Positions 35,585 to 49,809 of a DNA stretch of 64,000 nucleotides are shown here, in pieces. Position 1 is the stretch's first letter; each line of letters starts with the position of its first letter. This DNA is from Carya illinoinensis. Lineage: Eukaryota > Streptophyta > Magnoliopsida > Fagales > Juglandaceae. The position numbers and the translations under genes were made by a program. The stretch is taken from positions 28,775,433 through 28,839,432 of the forward strand of contig NC_056766.1 in assembly GCF_018687715.1 (NCBI RefSeq), given 5' to 3'. Under the pieces are notes generated by a model. The model had not been told where the DNA came from. It saw nothing but the letters and a program-made list of their open reading frames with translations, and did no database searches.

Positions 35585-37910
35585 CGGAAGCTAGCATTTC
35601 TTTCTATATCTAGATTCTCTTAAATGTGATGCTTGGAACTCTAGTTTGTGAATATTTGACTAAACTAGTAAACTCGTGATTGTAAATAACATAGAATAGT
35701 ATTGCTAATAACCATTGATAAGGATGTGTTTCACACCACCAAATGCATGAAAACCTATAAAGAATAAGAGGATGACATTGAGTGCTCAGTGGATATCTGA
35801 TGCTCAAGTTAGAGAAGTAGTTTTAGTATAAGTATATGAATAACCGAATTGAATTATAAAGTTACCTCTAAGTATTATTTATAGGGGAGCAGAGCTGTGA
35901 AGATAATCATCATCCATAGATATATCATTACGATTCTCTTTATTAATTGGAGTAATCTCATCCTACTAATCCAGAGACGTTATCTAGCTATTATTCCGTG
36001 TATTAGTAAGATTCTTGGGACCTGTCATGCGCTATTGGGCCTTTAGTATAATGGGCTTATAAGTACTAAATATTCCTTCCAACCTAAATAGATTTTAGAA
36101 AAATTAAATTTATAAATCGATGTAATTTTATATAAAATTTTAGATTTACTGTCTAATAAAAAATAACTTTACAAGAATCCAATCCCAAGAATCTTGAAAG
36201 ATTACCTAGACTTATGAGAATCCATATGCCCATGGGCAATCCGATTCCCATCCCCAAGAATTCTAAAAGATTACCTTCATCCAAACTAAAGGCATTTACC
36301 TATTTTGCATGTTTTTATTTCTATGTGTTAAGAACGTGTTTTACAACTTCTCACACATAATCACCTACAATCAAAGAGGTGTGTGGTTTGGGAGCTCGGA
36401 GGAATGTCTCCACTACCTAAGTCAGTAATAATAACAAGGAATCTATCTCTAGCCAAATAATTAGATGAGTTATATTGTCATACTTGGGTGGTATAAATAG
36501 AGCCCACAATGTTTCTATTGATAATCAATAACTATCTCATATATTATTCGAAATTCAAACCTCGAGATGTTGAGGGTTTAGCCTATCCCAAATAAACTGA
36601 TTGCTCCTCTCACCCAAAGCTCTCAGGCTATTATTCTTTCAGTATTTGGGATGGATTGGGCTCTCCGTTGATTGGATTATTGGGCTGAGCTGTAATTCAG
36701 GCATGTGGTATGGCCCAATGGGTCTTGGGGATATTAAGCCCCTTCCACTATGTATAGACTTTAGAATATTATATAATTTATAGATGCCTTCTTTGTGTCA
36801 AACTATTCAATCAAAAAATATATGTTTTTCTTGTATAAGGAATAACATGATATATATTAGAAACTAAGATTTAGCACAAAATGAGAAAAAACCAATTTAG
36901 CGAACAAGCATAGTGAATCTCCAATTGTCCAAAACAAAAGTGTTCTTTTTATTAATTTTAGAAATGGGTCTTGTTCTTTTTTTTTTTTTTGATAACAAGA
37001 AATGGGTCTTTAAATGGTCCATAATTACGTGATGAGTTTTGGAAGAAGAATGATTTGAGTTACTAGAATTATGGTCCGTGGCCCAACTTGGTTGTTAAAA
37101 AGTCTATGTTCAATTTCATGTCATCAAAATCTCTTATTTCTAAGGAAACAATTGTTTCTAGTCGGGGTGGCCGAGTTAGGTCAAATCATGCACCACAATA
37201 AGAAATTTTGTTGGTAAAGTGGGCTGTACTTCTTAGCTTGGTCAAAGGAGGCATGTAAAATAGTTGGGGGAATCAATGAAGACCCACTGGTCGTGAATTC
37301 TCCAAGGATTAGGTCAAATACTAGAGTCAAGTGTTTGTTGCTATGAACATAAAAGGAAAAATAAATAAACAAATCTGTTTAGCTTGCTTATGATCCAAGC
37401 TCAAAATAGCGTAATAAACAACTTGTAGAAGATGGAGACACAGACTACCAAGTAAAACTCTAAAAACAACCTATAAAAAAAAAGTAAGACTCTAAAAACA
37501 ATGAGAAATGGAAATCACGAAATTTCACAACAAACCCATATGAAGAGAGTTAGGGTTTCTATTAGTTGAATACTAATCCATGCCCTTTTTTCCCCTTTTC
37601 ACTTATGATGTACCAAGAAATCTAACAAATATTTCACTTTTGTGTAATTTTCTAATGCATAACAAGAAATCTATTGCATCCATATAAATAGAAAGAGACT
37701 CAAATCACTTAAGCCTTCAACCACACTTTTACTTATCTTCTTCTTTCTTCTTCTTCAGCTTCTTTCTTCTTCTTCCCCATTTCTTCTTCTTCATTCTATT
37801 TCTCTTCTTGTTTCATCTTCCATCTCAAAGATCCATACCTTGAGGTGTAAAGGTCTATAAGACAAAGATCCTTGGTCATGGTCATGAATTTCTTGAGGAA
37901 GGGCGTAACA
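35585..37910. other. intergenic, no recognised gene
   Basis: AT-rich spacer with short frames. It contains a CTT-rich pyrimidine tract at 37735-37810. Nothing else could be supported. Confidence 0.45.
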
Positions 37911-39580
37911 CCCCGTCCCTCTAGGGCCTTGTAAAGCTAGAGGAACCAAATTTCACCAACCTTAAAATATTACATTTTTGCATTAGGTATAAAAGATTCC
38001 ATAACATGTAATAAAGAAAGTTAGAGTACTTGATTAGAAATAAAATCTCTAAAAAATACATTGTTAGAAGCACTTATTAATAGAAATATAAAAAAAAAAA
38101 AAAAAAAGTTGTGTGCTACAAATTCATTAAAACTATAAAATAAAAACCAAAGCCTTTCTCGGTACCTCAAGCCTCATTGTCATTGTCATTCCTTGGATAG
38201 CATCCTCACCCTCAACATCCTTGTAAACTTCCTTACCCATAGTGGAAAAGACATAAAAAGAAACTAAAATGAGTCAAATATTTAGTAAGAACCATAGCAT
38301 GCAATATACATAATATCAACCTAGGGCTTTTAGTTGACAATAAAGTTATTGAGAAAAATATTTCCTTACAACATACATAAACATTTGCTTCCAAGCATTA
38401 AAGAAACATTCATTTCCTTAACCTCAAAAAACGAACATTCATTTTCTTAACTACATCCTTAATGGTAGTTTGACACTATTAATCCCATTTGTTAGGATTA
38501 GCGACCCTTACGGTCAATGATTCTTTTTGTGGCTATTGAATTAGACCCTATATATTGCAATCCATCCCAACCTCATGGTACCATCTTCATTGTCATGTGG
38601 TCCAATTAATAACCTCATCAAACTTATGTAGTCATATTTTTTTTTTTTTTCATTTTTTTCCTTTCCTACCTCACCTTGCATTTGATTCTTTAAAATACAT
38701 AGTCATACTACATAATATTCAGTCACATCATCATTCATGTTGTTATAAAATCATATGAAACTTCCTTCATCATAAATAGGGTTCATGAAAAGGGGCTTCC
38801 AACAAAGGCTTTCACGCATGCGCACTTACACACACACACACACATTTATCTTTATAAACAATTAATATGTATATACAGTGATAAAAGAGACCTTAGAATT
38901 TACATAAAGCAATATGTAGAAAAACATAACTATAGTCACTTACCTCAGTCCTGTATAATTAACCTAATAGTGCGTGTCTCCAGACTTTAAACCAAATCTA
39001 TAATATTTAGACAATGGAATAAACATTCTTTACCTTAAACAGTAAAGGAAATATGCATAATGCACTAGACCTAAGGGTATCTCGTGACATTTAAGTTCCT
39101 TGGGCTACAACTCTTTCCTCGCCTAATACTGCTCTTGTAACAAATTGCTTACCTATCAATTGCTTGCTTAATATCTTGCTTGCCTCTCGCCTAACTCTCC
39201 ACTCACCTTTCCTTGACCAGCTCTTTCCTCAGTTTCAACTCAAAATTTAACTACCACTAAAAAATTGTAAACATCAATTACCTACCCTTGTAAATCCACT
39301 CCTACGCACAATCTTACAGTGACTTGCTTCACTTCACTCTGCTTCCTGAATGTCTAATCTTAGATCCTAAAGTCTGACCAACAGTCAACATGTGAAGGGA
39401 GGGAAATAGTATGAATTTGTGAGTATAGAGAAAAAACTTACTACGGTGGTGTGTGTAGATGTGGGGTGATGGTGTGGTGGCTTTCCTTCCTATTCTGGTG
39501 ATTGGACAATGATTGACAAAACCTAAAGGCACGTTGATGAGGTGGTTCAATACGGTAGTGGTGCCGCTGGTGCGTTAGGG
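37911..39580. mobile_element. LTR-like debris
   Basis: Opens with TAACACCCCGTCCCTCTAGG, a phrase common at plant LTR or retroelement borders, followed by non-coding sequence that shares style and phrases with 33120-33990. A T-run at 38638-38651 and a CA-run at 38829-38845 occur. Borders not proved. Confidence 0.4.
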
Positions 39581-40150
39581 TAGTCCTTGTTGATGGATAA
39601 GTACTATAATAAGGAAGCACTTAAGTCTTCAATGATTAATTTATGGCAACCAATGTGCAGAGTATCTTTTACAGATGTGGGATATGATGTCTTTATAGTT
39701 ATTTTCACTGCCAAGGAGGATAAAGAGAAAGTTTGGCATCACATCCATTGGTATTTTTTTTTTTTTATAAGAATTTGGTTATTCTATAGGAATTTGATGG
39801 TGATTTACAACCATCAAAGATAAGAATGTCTCATGCTCTTTTCTGGATTTACATCTATGATTCACCTTTCCACAATATGTTTGGAAGAGTTGGTTGTTTA
39901 ATTGGACAATCTATTGGGGAAGTGGAGTTTGTGGATGTGCTAGAGGATGATGTATGCTAGGGTGAATATTTGAGTATTGAAGTGAAGATTAATGTTCTTG
40001 AACCTCTTTCGAGAGGGAAACCCATAAATATTGGTGGTCAGGAACTCATTTCGGTGAGTTTTAAATATGAAAAGCTTCCAAATATCTGCTATTGTTGTGT
40101 TTGTCTGGGGCATAATGAAAAAGATTGTTGACTTTATAAACAAAATTTAC
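39581..40150 (+). pseudogene. LINE ORF1-like (DUF4283 plus CCHC zinc knuckle) relic
   Basis: The plus strand, over two frames, shows a DUF4283-like start (EALKSSMINLWQPMCRVSF, then FTAKEDKEKVWHH) followed by EYLSIEVKINVLEPLSRGK, SFKYEKLPNICYCC and CLGHNEKDC, a C-x2-C-x4-H-x4-C knuckle. This is the nucleic-acid-binding ORF1 of plant L1 elements. Frameshifted, with stops. Decayed traces continue to about 40830. Confidence 0.65.
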
Positions 40151-40916
40151 AGTCAGACAGTCGTCATCAATTCGAGCTTTGGATTTGTGCTTCATAATTA
40201 GATCAGCAACAATCTCACCATCCCCTCTGTAGAAGCAATCTGGAAGAGACTTACAAGAGTCCAGTCCAGTTATTCATCGAGATAATGTAGTCTTATTAGT
40301 GCTGGAGATGGTGATGTCTTCTAATTCTGGAAGTTCACATTTACCAGAACGGTTACTTTCAAATACGAAGAAGGTGGGGGAGGTTATGATGATTTACAGC
40401 GAGAATATTCAAATAAAGCATAAGGGCCTTTTGTAGCCTTCCACTAGGTCACTAGACTTTTACAGCCCCAAGTCACTGCATGAAGAGGGTCCATCTACAA
40501 AATTAACTAGTTGTCTAGGTCTATTATCCCCAGTAAACACTTTTAATGGAGCTCTTGGCTATCCGATAAATATGAAAATGCTTGTGGTCTTTCCAATGAA
40601 CATGATGATGCTCTTGGTATCTCTTGATAGTGGTCTCTAAGTAAAGGGAAAAGGGTCTCAATTTTACCAAATAGGGGTGTGGGTTTGAAGATTTCTAATG
40701 TTGTGTCTAAGATTTCTGGTGGGACTAAAGCCTCTTGAAGGCATCAAAAACAGAATCCCAATGATGGAGGTGACTAAGCTTCACCTTGTCATTCTCGTAT
40801 CCCCTTTACCACATTTGCATTATCCTTTTGTCCCAGTTTTCTCACTCTTCCCCACATGACTCCTTCTTTCTATCACCTTTCTTGTTCTCACTTTCAATGG
40901 CTTCCAAGAAGACTGT

Positions 40917-42126
40917 TCAACCCAATCTATGTTGGTTACAACTAGTGCTCGAAGGCTACCCTTGAGTTCTTATCATCATTGATTTCTACCTACCACATTC
41001 CATAAAAGGTGGTTTTCGAGGTCCTTGGGCCACGGGAAGGGGCTGTCGACAACGTGGGTTTTGCCTTGCACATTGCCCTTTTCTCTAGCATGTTTTCCTG
41101 TGGGCAAAGGCCAACCTTTCCTCGCCTCGTTCAATATGTGCTAGACCATCTCTAGCTAGCACCCTCCCAGCTTCACCCAAATGCCTGGAGGGTTTTGATG
41201 TGCTTTTGCATTCTGTGGCGATGTGCCTTACTGATTCTGACTTGGAGCACACTGACCTGACTGACCCACAACCTCATAAGGCATGAGGAGAACCTCTACA
41301 ATTTTAGGGAGATGCACACCCTTATTGTCCTTGAATAGCACTGCAGCAAGGTCAAGGTTGGACTACCAAGTTTCTCTATGTGTTGGGCTAGGGGTGGGAA
41401 TTTCCCATCAAGTAGGTGACAAGCGTGGAGTTCCTTGTCTAGGCCATATAGGGGGTGGTCCTTGATGACAAAGCATTACAACTGACTGCTTCTTCTGATG
41501 AGTTGTGCCATATCACCCTAGTTAAGGAGTGGGCGAAGAATCACCCTAATGTTGTTCTCTCAAAAGCCCTCCTCGGGGAGGAAAACATAATGGCGTACCT
41601 GCCTCTCCTCAGCTACACTGTCTTCAGTAATCACACCATCCCAATGCGATCACCAGCTACCCCAGTCAGGAAGCATTCCCTCAGCCCCCCCCCCCCTCAT
41701 GGGCAAAGGGAAGAAACCCCGTAGGGAGAGGGCCAAGGCCAACAGCAGCCCCAAGCCCCCTTCCCAATTTCTGTCGGGGCTGTCGTCAAAGGTGGTCGAG
41801 GTGCGCTAGCCACAGCCTGTGATGCCCACCCCACCTCCAGTTGCTTCAGTCTATCCTTCGAATCCCCCACAAAAGTCAGAGGTGCATCGACCACTCCCAA
41901 CGTGCCAGTTGCTCCTTGTTTTGTTGTTGAATTAGTCATAGAGCCTATGGCTGTCGTAGCTCTAGCAAGGCTAGCCATGTCCTTTGGCCTGCGCAGGCTA
42001 TCCTGGTGGGCTAACTTGCTCTTGTTGCACTTCTATGGGGCCCTCCTAGAGTAGGCTCCCCAACGGTTAATCTCAGTGGAGCTAGCTCTGAAGGTGGACT
42101 TGGAAATGATTCCCTTTTCTCCTTCC
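40917..42126 (+). pseudogene. putative gypsy-type transposon (PF04195-like) ORF relic, first part
   Basis: Plus-strand frames, broken by shifts and stops, contain a globular domain with VQYVLDHLQLAPSQLHPNAW followed by CFCILW, the signature layout of the plant 'putative gypsy type transposon' domain. A Pro/Ser-rich linker follows (41650-42000, including a nine-base C run). No catalytic function is established for this family. The open pieces at 41455-41724 and 41283-41465 belong to it. Confidence 0.5.
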
Positions 42127-44594
42127 ACTACTGTGATGACCAAGAATTTTGGCTACGCTTTTTATTTATTTTATTATGTAACGTTAATTTGGGCCAAGAG
42201 AGGAGGAATAACCCATTGAAGATTTTGGTTGAAACATAAGGCATATGAGGCCTTCAGGAAGGCCCAAGCCCAAGTGGAATTCGGCCTTATAGTAAAATTG
42301 GAGCCCATAGAATTAGGGTACATGCCTACCATAGGGGAAAAATGTTCTTTCTTGCCATGTGTCATATATGCAAGAAGGTTTTCTTGTGAGGTGATAGTGT
42401 GGTGACACTTGTCACTAAGGAGGAGAGCTTCTAGAAGGAAGAGGAAGAGACATAGAAGTCGAAACTTGAGGGAAGCCCAAAGGGCATGCACGGCAACCAT
42501 AAAAGGAAATGATTTGGCTTATGCCATGTGTCTTACATGCAAATGGAAGGTGAAGAGTTTTCTCTTGGATTAGGGCAAGATCTTGTTGGAAGAAGGGACT
42601 ACACACCTACTAGGATTTCTATAAGGATTTTTACAAGAGAATCCCTTGAGGTGGACGGCTAAGGCAAGTGAATTGGTGCAAGTTATCACCCTTGTGACCA
42701 ATTACACAATGTCCAATACATTGGCGGAAGAAAATGTCCTTGGGAAGAGAAGGATATTTCAGCCACCATGCACACATACACTCCTCACATGCCACTTGGC
42801 ACATGCACACATGTAGGAGATTGAGGGAGATCCTAGTTAAGTAAAAGACCAATTCTCCATGAGGTTCATTAAACCAAGATACAAGATGAGGGGCAAAAGT
42901 GGAATGGAGTTTCAATTTTGAGGAAGAAGGCACCACATGTCCAAAAGTTCTCTTGATTTCTCAACACAATCAAATGATGGGAAAAGGAAGAGGCTTAGGG
43001 TGACATGCCACTTGACATCCATGCAAATGAGTTTGGCTTGTGCAAGAAGCCTCCTATGTCTATAAAAATGGAAGGGTGCCAAATAACACATACTTTTAGT
43101 CACTTGGAGGATTTCTTTTGTGAAGCATTCGGCCACCACCTTTCTCTCTATTTTTCATCACTTTCTCATCATCCAAATACCATTCATGTTACTCTCTTTT
43201 CTTTCAAATACCGTTTTGAGGGCAAGCAAGGGTAGGAAATACTTAATTTTAAGGAGAGAATCAGATAAGATATGAAGCTAAGAGCCATCTTTTCATTTCA
43301 TCACACACACGGCCATAAGAGGCAAAGTTTCAGTTTTTAACAAGTTCATCATGAACTCAAGCTCTCACATGCACACTTCAGCCAGAGGAGGTTAGCTCAT
43401 ATTTTGTGAAGTTTCTCTTATGAGCTCACACCTATACACACGATTTTAAGGTTTATTTTAAACTAGGGTTTGAGTTGATACAAGTTTTGAACTTGAGCAT
43501 TGGAGGTCTGAAATATTGGAAGCTTTTTCCTTAAACTAGATGCCTTTAGTTTACACCTACACACACACATGGGTTAAGGTTTAAATAATCAAAACTAATG
43601 ATTTTCGTATGTATATTTTCAGCTTGCTTATTTATCAATTGTGGATTTTTATAAGTAAATTTCTAACTTGTACTTGATATTTTATGTATATGCAATGTGA
43701 ACTTGTTGTTTGGTTGCATAATTATACTTGATGAAATGATATTCTTTTATGTGTTATAATCGGATCCATTATATGAATGTTCAACCTATAATTGAAGTGG
43801 TTATTGTGTTGGCTCATAAGCTGAAAATGGAATGAAAGGTCATAGCTAGGGCTTCAGTTTGGCATGATTCATAATATGTTCAAAAAGGTTATGGCATTAC
43901 TAAATCTTTTATAAGATGTTATTCAAGAAAATGATTACTTTTCCATGAATACACTCACTCATGGGTTTCGGCCATATATGATGTTCTATTGTTTTTATTT
44001 TATGTCATGGAAATGAAGTGGATGGCCATATTTAGTGTTTCAGTTTTTGTATGATTTTTAAAGTATTCATAAAGATGGTTGCATTACAATCTTTTAAAAT
44101 ATTAAATTCAAAAAGTGCATGTTTTTCCTAAGCATACTCACTTGTATGTTTCGGCTATGCATGGGGATTTATGGATAAAGTTTTGTTAAACATATTAGAA
44201 GATTCTAAATTCAGAAAAGTGGATGTAACATGTGTTTAAGATTAAGAGGTTTCGGCTATGACCATTGATGAAGGGTATAGCATGTTGTGATTAAAGTCTT
44301 GAAGGCTTGAAATTAATTTTTTTGCATGCTAATGTTAATGTGATTCGGCCATTGCATGATGTATGTGGGGTTGTGGATGTTCACTTCTTGTTTGGTTAAT
44401 CGAATGCCTTAGAATTTATGATCTAGAACATGGTCACATGTTCTAATATTTTCAAGCCGTAACACAAAATGTATATGGATGTGCATGATTATTTGCTATG
44501 TGGTCATGATTAAGTTTCGGTATTTGCATGTATCCCATGAAAGCACAAAATTTCATAGTCCATATAGCATGGATTGGGTTTTTAGTGAAAATTT

Positions 44595-44629
<35 letters not shown>

Positions 44630-45945
44630 GGAGTCTTTTAAAGTCTTATCACGACCCCAAAAGTTAGGATGGAGAAATGCCCTAGTGGAACTCCTCTGTC
44701 CACTCAGGAGTTGCTAAAATAGAGTGGTAATCCCTAGGTTAACAAAGTAGTCGGTGGACCTCGAATGATTACTAAAAGAAAAGGATAGTAGAGCGAGGTT
44801 GCACATAAAGATAGTGGGTGCCCTATGGTGAAGGCGAAAAGTGAACTTCTATAATAAGAATGATTAAAAGTAAGACGTAGTCACCTTGGTCAAAGTGGGC
44901 CAATGGTTGATGTGATAACTAGTGGGGAACACACGGTTCTTGGGAGAGCTGTGAAGTATCCATTTATATGTTAAAGTCAAAGATTAAGGCCTTGAACTCC
45001 AAGTCATACTATGCTGTGTTATAAGAATAAGAACTTGAGCTCACATGTATGTTTCAATGAACAAGAATGAAATGATGAAAATATATTTTATGAAAAAAGA
45101 AAGGTTATGAAAGTTTTGATGCATGTGGTATCTTCAAAAGTCAAATGCAAAAGTAAAGTTTCATGTCCATGCATTCATTTTGAGTTTACTTACGTGTGCT
45201 TACGATATCTGTTACATGTTATTTGTTTACTTACTAGGATTTCTTGAAGTTTTATTGTGGTAATTTCTATTACCATTCCCCTCACTTGGAATGGTAGAAG
45301 TTGAGACATGTACATGAGACCTATAAGTATGGACAGGATTAGTGAATTGGTGGAGGATGAGTTTACAGTGGAGGCTCGCCATCACTTCAATTTAGACCTG
45401 CTTAAGGTCACGACTCAATGACTCAAGAAAATCTTAACGACCCTCAATGAGTCAAGTGTTGGGATTTCGATCTTGGAATCCCAAGATCGTAAGAAGATTT
45501 TGAGGTTTAAGGATGATATGAACTTCATATCTGGGTAACTTAAGTGAGCCTGAAACTCCATTATAGAGGCAAAAGAGGCCGTTGTGGAGTTGGGATTACT
45601 AGAACCAGACCCTCGGAAGACCAGGGGAGTCTTCTTGAGTCTAAAGGAGGATGGAACTTTGGTTTTGATCCATAAGGCCTTTTGAGGATGGATGACTTGT
45701 TTGGATGACACTTGATGTGATGGTCTCATATTTTGGAAGTTTTTTTTTTTTTTTAAATAATTAAGTCTTTTGATGACTATTATTAAAAGAAAATTTCTGT
45801 TTTGGAATTTATGTGCTTCGGTACCATGATATCTGTCTGTTTTAAATTGACCTAGGTAGAATTTTTGCAGTGATATGCTGCATACTATTAGCATAATAGG
45901 TGCATTGCATCTTAACTGCCATGTATGAGGGGTATGTAGTCTTGT
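42127..45945. mobile_element. LTR-like block splitting the antisense ORF
   Basis: Starts TGTGATGACCAAGAATTTTG within the ORF relic and runs 3.8 kb without coding content. Late phrases (44640-44960, with GGAGAAATGCCCTAGTGGAA and CGGTGGACCTCGAATG) are of the kind found in long plant gypsy LTRs. ORF-like sequence resumes near 45950. The right end and a 5-bp duplication were not resolved, so solo LTR versus larger relic is open. Confidence 0.45.
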
Positions 45946-47470
45946 GTTATATGTCTCAATGTTTCAGTCACCGTTCAATCTCAAGCGAGGGTTGTGGGCA
46001 TCAAACCTGCTCAATCTGCAATCAGGGGCCCAACCTAAATGTGGAGGGGTGCCTTCAGCTAAGCCTGTTCCCAGTCAAAGCTCTGGAAAGGGTCCCGCTC
46101 CTGCCTCCGCCACCGTCAAGCATATGGTGGCTTATGCTGAGAAGCCGGTCAAAAGGACTCCTGAAGGGGGAGCCAAGCTGAACTTGGCCATAGTCTTTGA
46201 CCATGCAGCTGAGGTGCCAGTCCCTCCAGCCTCTTTGTTGAATGCCACCGACTCACCAGCTGCCCAGATGGAGGTGGCCAAGGAGACAAGGTTTGTGGAA
46301 GGAGGTCCGCACACTTCTGGAGAAGGGAGAGCTATACTCTTAGGGAGGAGAAACTAGGCCTATTATGGAGGCCACGAGCACAATTGAGGATGTGGGGGCG
46401 ACTGTGCGGCCATCTCCTATGGATTGCCAAGTGGAGACTATCCCTCTTTCAACTTGATCTGAAGTTGGGGGAGCCTGGGCAAAGTCTCTAGAGCAGGTGA
46501 CCAAATCTCTAATGGGCTTCTTCTCCGAGGTAGCTTTTCTTTCTCCAGGCTATCCTTTTTCCTCCTTTCCTTCTTTTTCCTTCCTGGCCCTCTTGTTGTT
46601 TGTCTTTGTTGGCAAAAGGGAGTGACCCAATTGGCCACCTTCATAGTGAGCAGCTAGGAGGTAGTTAAAAGGGAGAATCGGGCCCTCTGCTCCTTACCGT
46701 AACTAGCCCTATGATGCGTGCATGGGGAAAGGGAGGAGAAAGAGCTGCTAGAGGTGGATCTAGTAGTTGCCCAGCTTGTCTATACATAGAGCCAAGAGCA
46801 AATTGAACACCTCTATTGACGGCAAAAGATTTTCAAGACTAAGCTGGCTGCAACGAAGGAGCAGGTCGAGTAGGCTCTAAAGGGGAGTCTTAACTGCTTC
46901 AACGGTGACCAGTTATACCCAAGAGTCGGTCGATAAGTTGACCACCAAGGTGATGGCCCTTGAAGAGTCATCGAGACAGCTTACAACTCTTCAAGGGGAG
47001 AAGGCTGAGTTGAGGGGCGGCCAAGACTCTAAGGCTCAGCAGCTCAAGCTGCTAGAGGAAGAATATCAGTCCCTCTCGACTGCTTTGAAGGGGTGGGAGG
47101 ACTCACTATTGGCCACTCAAGCCACTACCAACCAAGAGAAAAGGAGGGCCAAACAGGTATTGATGGAGTTGGAGAAAACCCAACAAAGGGTGGCCACTGA
47201 GGACATGGTCATTGAGGACTTGTGGAGTGATTTGTCCTAGGTTCAAGAGGTTATTCCCCACTTAAAGGGACAGCTGAGATTGGCCCTATTTGTCTACGAC
47301 GAAGCTTGGGTGTACGAGTATATTGAAGGCCTTCAGAGGACGTGGGTCCATGTCCTGGAGGACCCTCAGGCAGATTCGAGGGCTCTCGAGGCACATTTGA
47401 GAGCCCTCGACTTTTGCAAACTCCCTTTAGACCTCAATGCCCTTGAGCACGATTATAATTTGGGTTGAGA
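45946..47470 (+). pseudogene. antisense ORF relic, linker and coiled-coil part
   Basis: 45944-46357 is an open, Pro/Ala/Val-rich linker. 46905-47240 is a Gln/Glu/Leu-rich coiled coil (VDKLTTKVMALEESSRQLTT and TLQGEKAELRGG). After one stop, 47243-47468 continues with HLKGQLRLALFVYDEAWVYE and LDFCKLPLDLNALEHDYNLG. Proteins with the PF04195 domain often end in such a coiled coil. Stops at 46355, about 46460 and 47240 break it. Confidence 0.5.
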
Positions 47471-47689
47471 CAAGATCTCGAACACCTTTCCTCCTAACTC
47501 TGAAGCTCTCTTGCCTGATCCTAAGGGGGCCGAAGTAGACCCTGAAGCTCTTGAAGTCGACCCCACAGAGCCTTAGGTATACCATGATGCTCTAAAGGTC
47601 CACCCCGTCACGCTCAAGGTAGATATTGATGCCTTGGGGAGAGAGGCTGGGATGCCTTGGGCCAACCCCTCCTCTTTGGTCTCCTAGGA

Positions 47690-49560
47690 AGGTAAGTTGT
47701 CATGCAGCTGGCTATTTTAACACATTCCTGGAGTTAGGTTGAGGTGATCTCAATGGCGCAGAGTGTGCACAAACACGGCCGGCAGGTAGGTGACTTGCTT
47801 GCCCTCTTGGGATCTCGGATGGTCCCTAACCTTTCCTACCTGTTAACTTGTTATAGGATCGGTGATAAGCCGGGTAGTTGAAGGGCTATCGACTTGCCTT
47901 AATCCTTTAGTGGGGGTCAAGCAACACATGAAAACCGAAATTGGCCTGTGTCTTTGGAAGAGTTTGAGCAGTGTGTTTAGACTAAACTTGCCTCATTGAC
48001 CCTTATGCTTGGCAAGGGGGACCTGTCAGCATGTAAAGGCTGGAACTTGGCCTATGTCTTTAGATGAGATCGGGCAGTGCATTCAGACTAGACTGACCTC
48101 GTTAACCTTTGCACTCGGCAATGGGGTTGGGAGGCACTTTAGGGCCGAACTCACCCTAAGTTACGTTGGGTATTCAGGAGACTGAACCTGCACTTCATCG
48201 TGAGTTGGTTGAGCCACCTTGAGGCTAGGCAAACTTGTTGGTCCTCAATGGGAAGGTAAGTAGGAGTTGTTTGTTTGAACTGCAAAAGTTAAACCAGTTA
48301 GTGTAAATAATCTCTGAAATTCACAAACTTGAGCTGTTTTACTGAAGTGTGTCGAAGGTCTGAGGCGTTTCATTGTAGGAGATAGCATTCTTAGTATTTT
48401 TTCAGGAAGTCAAAGGACTAGACCCACACTCTATCGAGGGAAGGGTATGGATGCCTTAGGCCAAGCCTTCCCCTTTAGTCCTCAAGGGAGGTAATCTAAC
48501 AGACAGTTGAGAAGCTAGTTCACACTTCACTGCAATGGGGACGAGGTAAGTAGTTCGGGAAGCCGAGAGTCTGGACCTGCTCTCCTCCATGGGCAGGTTA
48601 GGCCACCGCTGGGCTGGTCCCGCCTATTGGCCCTCATAAGGAGGTAGGTTGTTTAGACAGTTTGTTACTGGACCCACCCCCGTCCTTTAGCATTGCAGGG
48701 AAGATAAGTGCGGGTCAGGCTGGCATTAATCTCATTCTTCATCATGATGGAGGTTGGGGTAAGTCATTCATGTAGTAAAGACGCTGGACCCTCTCTCCTC
48801 AGTGGGGAGGTCAAGCCACCACGAGGGCTAGTCCTTCCTATCAATCCGGGGAGGTAGGTTATTTGGGCAGTTTGAGACTGGACCCGTTCCTGCTTGTAGA
48901 CTCCCACAAAGATGGTAAGTTTTCAGGCAGCTGAGTGTTGGCCTGCACTATGCCACAGGAGGGATAGAACAGTCTTAGGCATTACACTCATCCCTTTAGT
49001 AGATGTAGATAACTGTGAGGAAAGTAGATGTCAGATAACTAAGTATCTGGTCCGCACTCCACTGTGATAGGGATGAGATAATACATTTGGGTAGTTTAGA
49101 GTCTGGGCTCGCTCTCCTCCATGGAGGAGGCTAGGTTGCCATAGGGGTTAGACCCGCTTGTTAACCCTCGCTGGGAGGTAGGTTGTTCGGGCACTGGACT
49201 CGCTTTCCATTCTCATCACAGGAAAGGTAGGTGATGTTAAGGTTGGCATTGATCCCACTCTTCGTCATGGCAAAGGTCGGGAAAATTTGTATAGTGGTTG
49301 AAGGGCCATACTCGTTCACCCCTGCAAGAGGTAAAAGATAGCCTTAAGGCTCATATTGCCCTTTAGAACCCCACAAGAAGGTAAGTTATCACTCAATCTG
49401 GGACTAGACTTACTCCTGCCTATTGACGCTCACGAGGAAGGTAAGTCGTTAGGCAATCAAGGGCTGGCCCACACTTTGCCACGGGAAGGATAAAGCGGCA
49501 TTTAGGCATGATTCATCCATTTAGTATCCCACAGGGAGATAAGTTGTTGTTGGTGATGTG
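47690..49560. repeat. degenerate tandem-repeat tract
   Basis: About 1.9 kb built from diverged copies of mixed units. GGAGGTAGGTTGTTTAGACAG near 48645, its variant near 48850 and another near 49165 each precede a CTGGACCC-like phrase. CTGGACCTGCTCTCCTCCAT recurs near 48780 and 49105. GGCTGGCATTAATCTCATTC near 48718 recurs near 49232. Spacings of about 210 and 320 bases suggest nested units. Non-coding. Confidence 0.6.
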
Positions 49561-49809
49561 AACCCCAATCGATTTCGTGGCTCTTAATCTTATAATTGAT
49601 CCTTAAGACTTGATCCGTCTTGGTTGGAGATTTTATGTTAATAGAGATAGGGAATTTACATATTCTATTCCTGAAAAAGTCATGCTTTCATTGATAGAGT
49701 TTATACAATTGACATTAAAATGTAAATTACAAATTACAAAACTTCTGGGAGTGCAGCGGTTTGTTCCCTTCACTCGTTGTGATATGCAGTCCTCACTCTT
49801 CCTCTAGTC

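Noticed and set aside
37153..37185. tRNA-like start (GGGGTGGCCGAGTTAGGTC)
   Set aside because: No T-loop GGTTCGAATCC, no anticodon arm and no closing acceptor stem within 90 bases.
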